A stretch of DNA of 64,000 bases, taken from positions 184,144 through 248,143 of the forward strand of contig NZ_QPEP01000006.1 in NCBI RefSeq assembly GCF_003577475.1, given 5' to 3'. The position numbers and the translations under genes are program-made. The DNA comes from Salinibius halmophilus. GTDB lineage: Bacteria > Pseudomonadota > Gammaproteobacteria > Pseudomonadales > Natronospirillaceae. The notes beneath the pieces are model-generated. The model was given only the letters and a program-made list of their open reading frames with translations, had not been told where the DNA came from and did not search any database. Below are positions 25,564 through 33,316 of this stretch, piece after piece. Numbering within the stretch: the stretch's first letter is position 1; every line of letters starts with the position of its first letter.

Positions 25564-27498
25564 ATGAAATTTCGTGCTGCACTTCTCTGCCTACTCAGTT
25601 CTACCTCAGACGCGGCATTTGTTTTGCCGTCGATTACCGTCGACGGCGTTGTTTTTCAACAGCCGTTGAATCAATCGAGCACCATCACCCAAGAGCAAAT
25701 CGAACAAGGCCAGTATCAGTCTATGGCCGACTTGCTTGAGCAGGAATCTTCTTTGCAGCTAAATGATATTCACGGTCGTGATGGTCAAGAAATCTCGATG
25801 CAGGGCTTTGCTAGCAATCAGGTGCTGATTGTAAAAGATGGCATTCCGGTCAATACGGGCAGGGTGTACAACCTCGAAGCCATGTCGCTCGACGACATCG
25901 CCGAAGTGAAGATTATTCGTGGTGCTGCATCGGCTAAGTATGGCAACCAAGCAATGGGTGGGGTAATTGAAGTCACCAGTAAAGGTTACCAAGGTGATCA
26001 ATACAACCTTACCCTCGATGCCACATCATACTTGCAACACTACACGATCGATGCGCCTCTTTGGTTAAATCAGCAACGTATTGTTGGTGCCGTGAAAACC
26101 CAAATTGCTGGCCAAATTGTGAACCTGTCTGGTCACTATCAATCGCTGTTCGGCGCAACGCGAGATCGAGCGCTTTATCAAGAAGACGCCCCGCGTGGCC
26201 AGCGCTGGAAAATTGCGGCGGACGTCACCTCGAAGTTAAGCGAACACCAAACCCTAGCCGTGAGCCTCAACGTTAACGGTCACAGTCTAGCTCGCCCTCG
26301 CAGCCAAGGTACTGGCGTATTTAGCGTGCCGTTTAGTTATGGCGATGATGAGCTGTCGTTGCAAGGAAACTTAAAGCACGTAACCAAGTTTGGCGGTTGG
26401 ACCTTAGGTTCGCTAATTAACGCTCAGCGTAGCGAATTTGTTAGTGATCAAGATGCGATTCGCACCGAAGCGTTAGAACAGCAGCGGCAAGCGCAATTTG
26501 ATGCACTACAACTGCAGCAAGATGCCCGTAACACAGTAAATGGCTGGATCGTTGATGCCGGCTATCAAATTAGCCATGAGGCATTTGAGCAATCGCAAAA
26601 CAAGGTCAATCAGCCAACCATGGTTGAGGTGCCAAGGTCTGAACAAACACTCGCAAGCGCTTACCTACAAGGCAATCGACTAATAGGTGATACCGAAGTT
26701 CAGCTAGGCAGTCGTATTCAACAAACCCAACAAGCTGCCATCATCGCGCCAAAGCTCAACGCTGAACATATTTTCTTTTTGCCCAATGGTGATGAGCTAA
26801 CGGCTGCTTTGGCATTTGGTAAAGGCTATCGCGTAGCCAACTTAAAAGAACGCTTTTATCTATTTGACCACAGCCAGTTTGGCTATCAGGTGTTAGGTAA
26901 TGCGGATTTACTAAGCGAACAAGTATGGAGCACTCAAGGGGCGCTCACGTGGCAGGGTCTGCAGCAAAGTCTGGAATTAAACGTTTTTTATAATGCCGCG
27001 ACTGACCTTATCGTTACTGCCGAAGCAACTGAAGCAGCACCGACAGCGCCGGGCGTGCAAACCTTCCAATATCAAAATGTTGATCAAGCCAGATTATATG
27101 GCGCCAATATCAGCCACAAGTGGCAGCTCAACAATAGTTTGGCGCTAAACAATAGCTACCAATACTTAGATGCGCGCATTTTAGGAAGTAACACCTTCAT
27201 TCCGCAGCGCGCCAAACACAGTGCAAGCAGTCAGTTGTCTTGGCGTTTTGCACCAACGTGGTTTTGGCTTACCTCACTTAATTACACCGGCAAACAATGG
27301 GTCGATACCGATAACACAGCACAAAGCCCAGATTGGTGGAATTTGCGAGCTGTTTTGAGCAAGCAGTTTAACGAGCAGTACGAAATGAGCATTAGCGCTA
27401 ACAACCTTTTAAACCAATACCAGCCAATAGGCAGCAGCAATGACTTGCGCCCAACCAGTGGCACAAGCATTTCTCTGAAACTAGATGCAAGCTGGTAA
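25564..27498 (+). CDS. TonB-dependent outer-membrane receptor (HmuR-like, probable haem)
   Basis: The 644-residue protein has a signal peptide, then a plug domain (residues about 30-140: QSMADLLEQESSLQLNDIHGRDGQEISMQGF, IVKDGIPVNTGRV, IRGAASAKYGNQAMGGVIEV), then a 22-strand-type barrel ending in a C-terminal aromatic residue (LDASW). A barrel stretch, GYRVANLKERFYLFDHSQFGYQVLGNADL, resembles the FRAP...NPNL region of haem receptors but is divergent (YRVA, NADL). With the HmuY-like gene and a private ExbBD-TonB set downstream, haem is the best guess for ligand. It could also take up another metal chelate. Confidence 0.88.
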   Translation: MKFRAALLCLLSSTSDAAFVLPSITVDGVVFQQPLNQSSTITQEQIEQGQYQSMADLLEQESSLQLNDIHGRDGQEISMQGFASNQVLIVKDGIPVNTGRVYNLEAMSLDDIAEVKIIRGAASAKYGNQAMGGVIEVTSKGYQGDQYNLTLDATSYLQHYTIDAPLWLNQQRIVGAVKTQIAGQIVNLSGHYQSLFGATRDRALYQEDAPRGQRWKIAADVTSKLSEHQTLAVSLNVNGHSLARPRSQGTGVFSVPFSYGDDELSLQGNLKHVTKFGGWTLGSLINAQRSEFVSDQDAIRTEALEQQRQAQFDALQLQQDARNTVNGWIVDAGYQISHEAFEQSQNKVNQPTMVEVPRSEQTLASAYLQGNRLIGDTEVQLGSRIQQTQQAAIIAPKLNAEHIFFLPNGDELTAALAFGKGYRVANLKERFYLFDHSQFGYQVLGNADLLSEQVWSTQGALTWQGLQQSLELNVFYNAATDLIVTAEATEAAPTAPGVQTFQYQNVDQARLYGANISHKWQLNNSLALNNSYQYLDARILGSNTFIPQRAKHSASSQLSWRFAPTWFWLTSLNYTGKQWVDTDNTAQSPDWWNLRAVLSKQFNEQYEMSISANNLLNQYQPIGSSNDLRPTSGTSISLKLDASW

Positions 27499-27518
27499 CA
27501 AGAACTTTGGGGAGTCCT

Positions 27519-28595
27519 ATGAAATTTAAACTGTTAGTACTTGCAGGCGCAGTGTCACTTGTAACTGCTTGCGCTGAAGAAGCAAAAACCGAAGACAAGG
27601 TAGAGGTAACACCTGCACCAGAGCCAAGTGCTGCCTTTGCTACTTACACGGTGGATGCGTCAGACAATAAAGCCTATGTGGGCGTAAATTTGACCACAGG
27701 TGAAACAACGGCCGATTTAGAAAATGGCAGTTGGCATATCGCTGTCCGCCGCTTAGATGGCATTGCTTTGAACGGTGGCGTTATTGCTGGCAAAAGCAAT
27801 GTTACCGCTGCATTGGCGAGCGATACCGAAGGCTTTTATGTCAACGGTCGCCCAGTGGCGGCAACCTTTGAAAACGCAACACCCGCTGCGTACGAGCAAT
27901 TGCTAACGCAAAACTATGACTTCGCCACAATCGAGTTCTCTGGCGAAACAATGAACTATGCCATTGGTAAGGACTGGTATACCACATCAGGTCGCACGAT
28001 CACTGTTGACGCTAACAAACATTGGGTTGTAATGGCTGGCGACAAGTACTTCGTAGTAAAAGGCAATGCCATTGCTTACAACCCTCAAACGCACCAGTCG
28101 ACGCTGGCATTTGATATTGCACCACTTACATCCGCTGGTGTTGGCAGCTACACAACGTTGACCCACACACCAGCGGGTACGTCATATAGCATCGACCTAA
28201 ATACCAGCTCGGTAGTCGAAACCGCTGCTGATGCTGAGCTAACGATCGAGCTATCTAAAGCTGGCTACAACATCGCTTTGGCCAATGGTGCGCAAGCCTA
28301 CGGTTCATTAACTGCTGATGAGCTAGCGGCTGTTTCAGTTGATGCACCAATGTTCTTCCGCCGCTTCGATGGCGACAGGGCTCAAAATGTCTTCACCAAC
28401 AACGCTTGGTTTGAGTACGGCGTGGCCGGTGGTCATAAAGTTTGGCCAAATTACCGCACGTACGCAGTCGACCTAGATGGCGACAAAGCCACTCTAAACG
28501 ATATCTTCTTTGTTCAGGCAGTAAATTATTACCACCAAGACACCGGCACCAGCGGTCATATCACCTTGCGTGTTAGCCAAAACCAAGTTCAATAA
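27519..28595 (+). CDS. HmuY-like lipoprotein (probable haem-binding)
   Basis: A 358-residue lipoprotein: the signal peptide ends in a lipobox (SLVTAC) with the acylated Cys near residue 18. Two related halves follow. The first contains SWHIAVRRLDGIALNGG, the HmuY-family 'W.i.frr..i..Ngg' element; the second repeats it as MFFRRFDGDRAQNVFTNNAWFEYG and ends with VQAVNYYHQDTGTSGHITLRV. HmuY proteins capture haem at the cell surface and hand it to a TonB receptor. Here the two-half architecture is longer than the single-domain HmuY. Start ATG 27519 has GGGGAG 5 nt upstream. It lies 20 bp after the receptor gene. Confidence 0.8.
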   Translation: MKFKLLVLAGAVSLVTACAEEAKTEDKVEVTPAPEPSAAFATYTVDASDNKAYVGVNLTTGETTADLENGSWHIAVRRLDGIALNGGVIAGKSNVTAALASDTEGFYVNGRPVAATFENATPAAYEQLLTQNYDFATIEFSGETMNYAIGKDWYTTSGRTITVDANKHWVVMAGDKYFVVKGNAIAYNPQTHQSTLAFDIAPLTSAGVGSYTTLTHTPAGTSYSIDLNTSSVVETAADAELTIELSKAGYNIALANGAQAYGSLTADELAAVSVDAPMFFRRFDGDRAQNVFTNNAWFEYGVAGGHKVWPNYRTYAVDLDGDKATLNDIFFVQAVNYYHQDTGTSGHITLRVSQNQVQ

Positions 28596-28605
28596 GTGAA
28601 CACAG

Positions 28606-28625
28606 GGTGGGTCTTTTGACCCACC
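28606..28625 (+). terminator. Hairpin between hmuY-like gene and exbB
   Basis: GGTGGGTC (28606-28613) pairs perfectly with GACCCACC (28618-28625) around TTTT. There is no U-tract after it, so it is probably an attenuator or mRNA processing structure that separates receptor/lipoprotein expression from the ExbBD-TonB genes. Confidence 0.55.
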
Positions 28626-28645
28626 TCATTACGAGTAGAGGCGTT

Positions 28646-29233
28646 ATGCAGGATTGGATTGAATTGGGTGGCCCTGTGGTCATTATTTTGCTGGTGCTGG
28701 CGGCACTAGCATCGGTATTGAGCATTAGTAAGTGCTTGCAGTTGTTACGTTGGCAAGCGGCTATTAAGCAGCAAAAAAGTGGTAATGATGCGGTGGCGGC
28801 ACTGCAGCTAGCAGAATCGCAAAAAGACTCTGAGTTGTTGCGTGAAGAAGTTCAGCGCCTGGCGAGTAATGCCGTGCGACAAATGAAATCAGGCTTGCGC
28901 CTAGTAGAGCTTATCGCCCAGCTAGCGCCATTGTTAGGCCTGTTTGGCACGGTTTTGGGCATGATCGCTGCATTCCAGCAGTTGGCGACTGTGCAAAACG
29001 ACCCAACCCTGCTAGCTAGTGGTATTTGGCAAGCTCTGCTGACCACGGCCGTCGGCTTAGCTGTTGCCATTCCATTTACCTTTATTCATAGCTTCTTGGT
29101 GCAGTGGCAGCAGCGAATTAGTCATGGGCTTGGCGATCAGTTAAGTAAAGTCTTCACCCGTAAACTGGCTGTAAATGGCGAACAATCATCTTTTACCAAA
29201 GGCACGCCAAATAAGGCATCTGATGCAGCTTGA
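28646..29233 (+). CDS. exbB: ExbB / MotA-TolQ-ExbB proton channel protein
   Basis: A 195-residue inner-membrane protein with three hydrophobic segments (about residues 8-30, 90-115 and 125-150). The conserved ExbB/TolQ block reads LRLVELIAQLAPLLGLFGTVLGMIAAFQ, then GIWQALLTTAVGLAVAIP. With ExbD it uses the proton gradient to energise TonB. Start ATG 28646 has GAGG 6 nt before it; the 13 codons upstream run through the hairpin and are unlikely to be translated. It overlaps exbD by 11 bp. Confidence 0.92.
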   Translation: MQDWIELGGPVVIILLVLAALASVLSISKCLQLLRWQAAIKQQKSGNDAVAALQLAESQKDSELLREEVQRLASNAVRQMKSGLRLVELIAQLAPLLGLFGTVLGMIAAFQQLATVQNDPTLLASGIWQALLTTAVGLAVAIPFTFIHSFLVQWQQRISHGLGDQLSKVFTRKLAVNGEQSSFTKGTPNKASDAA

Positions 29234-29606
29234 TCCGTCGCCTTACAAACCAGCACGCTTATCTCTTACTCCACTGATCGATGTGGTGTTTATCCTGCTG
29301 TTGTTTTTTATTTTAACCAGTCAGCTCAACCCATGGCATCGGCAGACGCTAGCGCAAAAACCCTACGGGGAAGGCGAGGCTAAGGTATTGAGGCTGGCAG
29401 AAAATGGCCAGCTGTGGGATGCACAGCTTCCCGCTTCGCTGCAAGCGTGGTCAACGGTAGGCTTGTTAGTAGACGGCAACGTTAGTGCTCAGGTGCTGCT
29501 CGATAGCATGCAGCGTATCCGCCAGGCAGGCACGCAAGATGTGCAAATTGTTACTGGGCGTAGTAACGGGCTTGAGAAGCAAGAGGAGCTGAAAAATGCT
29601 AATTGA
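29223..29606 (+). CDS. exbD: ExbD family biopolymer transport protein (first copy)
   Basis: A 127-residue protein with a short cytoplasmic N-terminus, one membrane helix bearing the proton-path Asp (LTPLIDVVFILLLFF) and a periplasmic domain. It begins at ATG 29223 inside the end of exbB, with AAGG upstream; an earlier in-frame start would overlap exbB by more and lacks the ExbD N-terminus. The second exbD overlaps it by 11 bp. Confidence 0.9.
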   Translation: MQLDPSPYKPARLSLTPLIDVVFILLLFFILTSQLNPWHRQTLAQKPYGEGEAKVLRLAENGQLWDAQLPASLQAWSTVGLLVDGNVSAQVLLDSMQRIRQAGTQDVQIVTGRSNGLEKQEELKNAN

Positions 29607-29982
29607 CGAGCTCATCGATGAATCGGGCGACAGGTCGCCGGACAGTTTTGATGTGCAGTTGATCCCTATGATCAATATCGTCTTCTTGTTGCTGCTCTTT
29701 TTTATGGTTTCTGGATACGCCATGTTGCAAAGCCATCTGCCACTTGTGCCTGTGGTAAGTGAGCAAACTTCCGAACAGCTGCTGCAAGTGGAAGTGGTCG
29801 TTGATCAGCACGGTAACCTCTCGCTCAATGGTCAACCTGCCGATTTAGCCGACCTTGCGGCGCTAAACAATGCTGAAATCGCTTTAGTGCTCGATCAACA
29901 AGTGCCATTTGTTCTGGTCGACCCTGTAATGCAAGCACTCGCCCAGCAGCCCGCCGTTTGGCTTTATAGCCAAGCCAAGTAA
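29596..29982 (+). CDS. exbD: ExbD family biopolymer transport protein (second copy)
   Basis: A 128-residue second ExbD. The helix reads IPMINIVFLLLLFFMV: the position of the key Asp in the first copy (LID) is Asn here (MIN). The two copies are therefore unlikely to be interchangeable, and this one may be a structural rather than proton-carrying subunit. The periplasmic part (QVEVVVDQHGNLSLNGQP) is typical. It is translationally coupled to the first exbD and precedes tonB by 21 bp. Confidence 0.88.
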   Translation: MLIDELIDESGDRSPDSFDVQLIPMINIVFLLLLFFMVSGYAMLQSHLPLVPVVSEQTSEQLLQVEVVVDQHGNLSLNGQPADLADLAALNNAEIALVLDQQVPFVLVDPVMQALAQQPAVWLYSQAK

Positions 29983-30003
29983 ACAGTCAGAGTCATCAAT
30001 ATC

Positions 30004-30831
30004 ATGAATAGAGTTTCCGACTGGTTCATTGCTTTTTGTGTCACCATCGCCTGTTTTTGGGGGCTAATGTTTTGGTCGGTAAGTCCAAATAAACGAACGT
30101 CTGCTAGCCCGCCGGTGCTGCTATCGACAGCCGCATCGACTACTACCCAATTGTCAACGGATAACACGCAACACAACGAACAGCAAAATGACCTGTCAGA
30201 ACTCAAACAAATCATTCAGAGCGAGCAGGGCATAGGTCAGGCTGTAACGCCTACAGCTACCCCACTCCCAGAGCCTCTGGCCACACCGCTTCCAACTACT
30301 ACGCCAACACCAAGCTTAGTCCCAACACCAACTGAAACGCCGGTTGTGACGCCAACGACCACGCTAATCGCTACGGTTGAGCCAACTCAAAAAACAATAG
30401 AGCCTGTCGATGTTGCCCCCGCTGCTAGCCCAGTGGCCATTAAAACCAGTAGCAGCGACACCATTCAATCACGCCTTTCTGGCTTAGAAAGCACAGGCAA
30501 TGCCGACAAAGTAAGTAACAACAACGGTTTACTCGCCGTTGGCTCAGAAGCACAAATAAGCGATGAGGTTTTAGTGAACGAAATCCTCGCCAAAATAAAC
30601 CCGTTACTGCGCTATCCAAGATCAGCCCAGCGCCGCGGTCAGCAAGGTGAAGTGGTTGTGCAATTTGATTTGTTGCCGTCTGGGCAAGTGCAACAACTAG
30701 AAATTGTTTCCTCTAGTGGTCATCCAGCACTTGATCGCGAGGCGATAGCGTTAGTCTCCCGAGCAGTACCATTGCCAAGTAGCTTGCGAACGCAAAAACT
30801 TGTTCTGCCAATTGTATTTAGCTTGCAATAA
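30004..30831 (+). CDS. tonB: TonB energy-transducing protein
   Basis: A 275-residue protein with one N-terminal membrane helix (about residues 8-26), a long Pro/Thr-rich periplasmic spacer (about 80-150, with many P-T-P repeats) and a C-terminal TonB domain (about 190-275: YPRSAQRRGQQGEVVVQFDLLPSGQV...SSGHPALDREA). It closes the receptor-HmuY-ExbB-ExbD-ExbD-TonB set. The usual SHLS-like motif in the helix is not obvious, as in many accessory TonBs. Confidence 0.92.
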   Translation: MNRVSDWFIAFCVTIACFWGLMFWSVSPNKRTSASPPVLLSTAASTTTQLSTDNTQHNEQQNDLSELKQIIQSEQGIGQAVTPTATPLPEPLATPLPTTTPTPSLVPTPTETPVVTPTTTLIATVEPTQKTIEPVDVAPAASPVAIKTSSSDTIQSRLSGLESTGNADKVSNNNGLLAVGSEAQISDEVLVNEILAKINPLLRYPRSAQRRGQQGEVVVQFDLLPSGQVQQLEIVSSSGHPALDREAIALVSRAVPLPSSLRTQKLVLPIVFSLQ

Positions 30832-30870
30832 TTTAGCCGAAGGCCTTTTAGAGGATCCCTCTAGTTAGTT

Positions 30871-31051
30871 AAGTTGTTGCAATACGATGCCATCGTGGCG
30901 ATTTCTGATGAAAACGGCTACTTCACCTTTGGCATTACCGGCCGCCGGTAAATGGGGCTTTGCAGCATTAGGTAGTGGACCAGATACCGAATTTGATGGC
31001 AAAGCGCTGTCGCAAGATGCGGTACTTTGGGTCGAAGCTTACGACTACTAA
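30871..31051 (+). pseudogene. Frameshifted C-terminal remnant of a DUF4198 protein
   Basis: One frame reads LLQYDAIVAISDENGYFTFG then ITG before a stop. The next frame, entering at about 30940, reads PAAGKWGFAALGSGPDTEFD followed by GKALSQDAVLWVEAYDY to TAA 31049-31051. Joined, they match the end of DUF4198 proteins (NikM-like periplasmic or secreted proteins linked to metal uptake): '..GyFtFgipkaGkWGFaAlgsGp..e..GKeLSqDAVLWv.ay'. The N-terminal part is missing. It lies right behind tonB, so it probably once belonged to this uptake operon. Confidence 0.65.
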
Positions 31052-31205
31052 GCACTTCCCTGTTAAGCTGCAACGGCTGCGCGGGTAAGTGTAAATAGAC
31101 CACAAATAACGCAGACAGCCATGCCTTTTGAAGCTCAACTAATCATGCCTTTATTGCACTGGATAGAGAAGAGTGGCCGTACTCGGTTGGCCATCCTCGC
31201 TACGC
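31052..31205. other. Intergenic remainder, no gene seen
   Basis: The stretch between the DUF4198 remnant and the convergent alkylation-repair gene has no supported coding sequence. A short frame beginning MPFEAQLIMPLLHWIEKSGR runs into the next gene's 3' end, but I do not recognise it and it may be more decayed operon. Confidence 0.35.
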
Positions 31206-31901
31206 TTAACGAATACCTAGTTTTTTCTTCATCGAATCGCTGGTGAGGTTTTTGGCTACGTCCATTGGGTCGCAGGTATCGCTAAAGGTAATAGGGCCTA
31301 TTTCCCTTGCTAGTTCTAGCGCGGCGGTATTGAGCGTGATATTGCGCCCACCAATCGCCAGTAAAGCGCCGGCCATGGCCATTAATACATTGGTTGGTTG
31401 GCCTTTGTAGCGCTGGGCAATGTTGCTAATGTGGTCAAGAAAGTACTGATCATCTGGGGCTGACTTTTTCTTCCACTTTGCCACTTCGTAGAGCAGCCCA
31501 TAACCGCAACGCACTCGCACTTCGTCGGAGCTTTCAATCCACTCTTCGAGCAGTTCAACGACAAAGCTTGTTTTGGCCAGTGTGGCATCGCACGACGAGA
31601 ATACATGTGCTAAAAAGCCGCCATGTAGCTGTTCAACTTGCTGCTCGGCTTGTGCTTTGGTGATTTGTTTGGGGTCGTCAATGAGCAGCGCGATTACTTT
31701 GGCATCATAGTTATTCGACTGCCAAAGTTGCTGTGCCAGTTCGCGGTTGCGACCAATTTGTTTGGCCAGCTTGCGATGCACAGTTAGGCCAATGCCATAG
31801 CTGGTGAGGGCAAAGTCTTCGCCGTGTACCTTGAGCCAGTTGTCGATTCCACGCTGGTTTTTGTGCTGCTCAAGTAGTTCAAATATAGCTTGCTCGTTCA
31901 T
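31206..31901 (-). CDS. DNA alkylation repair protein (AlkD-like HEAT-repeat family)
   Basis: A 231-residue soluble all-helical protein. It fits the DNA alkylation repair (AlkD/AlkC) superfamily: NNYDAKVIALLIDDPKQITKAQAEQQVEQL, KTSFVVELLEEWIESSDEVRVRCGYGLLYEVAKWKKK and the final helix pair. AlkD-type enzymes excise positively charged 3- and 7-alkylpurines using a HEAT-like scaffold. Family placement is moderately sure, substrate is not. No strong ribosome site precedes ATG 31901. Confidence 0.72.
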   Translation of the reverse strand: MNEQAIFELLEQHKNQRGIDNWLKVHGEDFALTSYGIGLTVHRKLAKQIGRNRELAQQLWQSNNYDAKVIALLIDDPKQITKAQAEQQVEQLHGGFLAHVFSSCDATLAKTSFVVELLEEWIESSDEVRVRCGYGLLYEVAKWKKKSAPDDQYFLDHISNIAQRYKGQPTNVLMAMAGALLAIGGRNITLNTAALELAREIGPITFSDTCDPMDVAKNLTSDSMKKKLGIR

Positions 31902-32212
31902 CAGTATTACGCGAGAAACCGGGTGGGGAGGGATAGCGCATTGACGTTAGCCGACCCTCTTCTCGCGAACTCCTACAATGTTGGCTATCTTTTATTGCTG
32001 GTTTTCACTCAACATATATTTAACAGCTGAAACATGAAAGCGAAACGCGCTTACAAACTTCGATTTTACCGCTATCTTCGATGAAAACAGTCGGCGCGAC
32101 GGCCTCATATTTTTCCTGTGCTTCCATTTGCCATGTTCGGCTTTATAGAATATCTGTGGTTAGAAGCCCCTAGCTTGGAAAATATCAATCTTTGCTGTCA
32201 TTGCAGCGAAGC
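31902..32212. other. Intergenic region, with a TnpB-like relic
   Basis: 311 bp without an intact gene. The only recognisable content is a 16-codon frame at 32034-32084 resembling a transposon TnpB N-terminus. No promoter or terminator structure is clear, although the gap separates a divergently placed repair gene from the end of the siderophore-binding-protein gene. Confidence 0.4.
32034..32084 (+). pseudogene. Possible N-terminal relic of an IS200/IS605 TnpB
   Basis: ATG at 32034 opens MKAKRAYKLRFYRYLR then TGA. The first 12 residues match the conserved TnpB opening (MKAKRAYKxRFYP); the rest is gone. This would be a footprint of an IS200/IS605-type element, but the match is short and could be chance. 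Confidence 0.35.
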
Positions 32213-33175
32213 TCACTCGATCACTAGGTTTCTGTTTAGGCCGTCTTGCAGAAGAATAGCAGAAATTTGATCTAAACCATTTTCAATTTTTCCCCAAGCT
32301 GAGCCAACCATTTCGCCACCACGAAGATTGTACAATTGCCCTGCTTGTTGTACCGGTAGAGCCTGGACTAAAGGTCGAGCAATAAATTCGTTAAATGACG
32401 CAGAGTTAGCGCTTTGATCGGCATCGAAGGTCAGCAAAAACATGACGTCTGCTTCGTGTTCAATGAGCGATTCAATACTTCGGGTAAACTCCCCTTGCGC
32501 AACACTTCGCTCTTGCTCGCTCATTGTAGGATTTAGCAAGCGTTTGATGGCACCCCAAGCTTGTGTTTCAGATAGAATATCGAAGCCGCTACCTTGCCAT
32601 TCTGGCGCAATGGCAGATATGGTTGTTTGAGCAAGTGCAGGTCCCAAGGCCGCTTGTAGTTCCGCAACCTTGTTCGATAAACCAGTTTGCAATTCACGTG
32701 CGCGATCGGTGCGATTTACTGCATCGGCAAATTGCATCAAGGCCACTTCCAAATCATTGCTAAACATGTCAATGACGACAGTTGGTGCGATTTTTGAGTA
32801 GCGTTCGTAGGCATCAGCAGGCCACGGTGATGCAAAAATCAAATCAGGATTTTGTGCCGCTACTAGCTCAATGTCTGGTTCCCCATATGTGCCAATAAAG
32901 GCAATGCCAGCGGTATCATAGCCTTGCATGCGGCGATACATTTGCTCGCCTGCCGCATTGATATGGCCTGCACTGGCGATGGGTTTAACGCCAAGCTCCA
33001 TTAGTGGTAACAGTGCATTTTGGTCTTGCAGGGTAACAATCCGTTTTGGGTCAACAGGAATGCAGGTTTCTCCGGCAGCGTGAGTAAAGGGCCGAAAACC
33101 ATCATCGCAATCAAGGGCAAGAGCTGGTGTGCTTAAGCTAGCCAGTAGGCCAACGGAGGAAAGTATATTTTTCAT
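32213..33175 (-). CDS. Iron-siderophore periplasmic binding protein (FecB/FhuD type)
   Basis: A 320-residue secreted protein with a signal peptide ending near ALA-LD. It is a helical-backbone class III binding protein: PKRIVTLQDQNALLPLMELGVKPIASAG, EPDIELVAAQNPDLIFAS and a C-terminal GGEMVGSAWGKIENGLDQISAIL. It should deliver a ferric chelate across the periplasm. It is last in a minus-strand series after MFS and two ABC genes, which lack a conventional permease. A terminator-like hairpin and a Fur-like site precede it, so it may have separate control. AAGGA precedes ATG 33175. Confidence 0.88.
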   Translation of the reverse strand: MKNILSSVGLLASLSTPALALDCDDGFRPFTHAAGETCIPVDPKRIVTLQDQNALLPLMELGVKPIASAGHINAAGEQMYRRMQGYDTAGIAFIGTYGEPDIELVAAQNPDLIFASPWPADAYERYSKIAPTVVIDMFSNDLEVALMQFADAVNRTDRARELQTGLSNKVAELQAALGPALAQTTISAIAPEWQGSGFDILSETQAWGAIKRLLNPTMSEQERSVAQGEFTRSIESLIEHEADVMFLLTFDADQSANSASFNEFIARPLVQALPVQQAGQLYNLRGGEMVGSAWGKIENGLDQISAILLQDGLNRNLVIE

Positions 33176-33222
33176 TTTTTCCTTTCGATTTAGAATTACA
33201 AAAAGTCTTTGATTAACGAAAA

Positions 33223-33259
33223 TTTAGCCGCCTTGGTATGCCAACCAAGGCGGCCTAAA
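33223..33259 (-). terminator. Hairpin between MFS gene and the siderophore-binding-protein gene
   Basis: TTTAGCCGCCTTGG (33223-33236) pairs with CCAAGGCGGCCTAAA (33245-33259) with one bulged base. On the minus strand the stem is followed by TTTTCG. It probably ends the AraC-downstream transporter transcript, or attenuates it before the binding-protein gene. Confidence 0.7.
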
Positions 33260-33280
33260 TTGATTGAACAATAATCTAAA

Positions 33281-33295
33281 TGAGAATTATTAGCA
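33281..33295. promoter_or_regulatory. Fur-box-like site upstream of the binding-protein gene
   Basis: TGAGAATTATTAGCA fits the Fur 7-1-7 consensus TGATAAT-N-ATTATCA at 12 of 14 positions. It lies between the MFS gene end and the hairpin, about 110 bp upstream of the binding-protein start. This points to iron repression of that gene. Confidence 0.6.
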
Positions 33296-33316
33296 AAATT
33301 TTTTATGCTTTGATCA

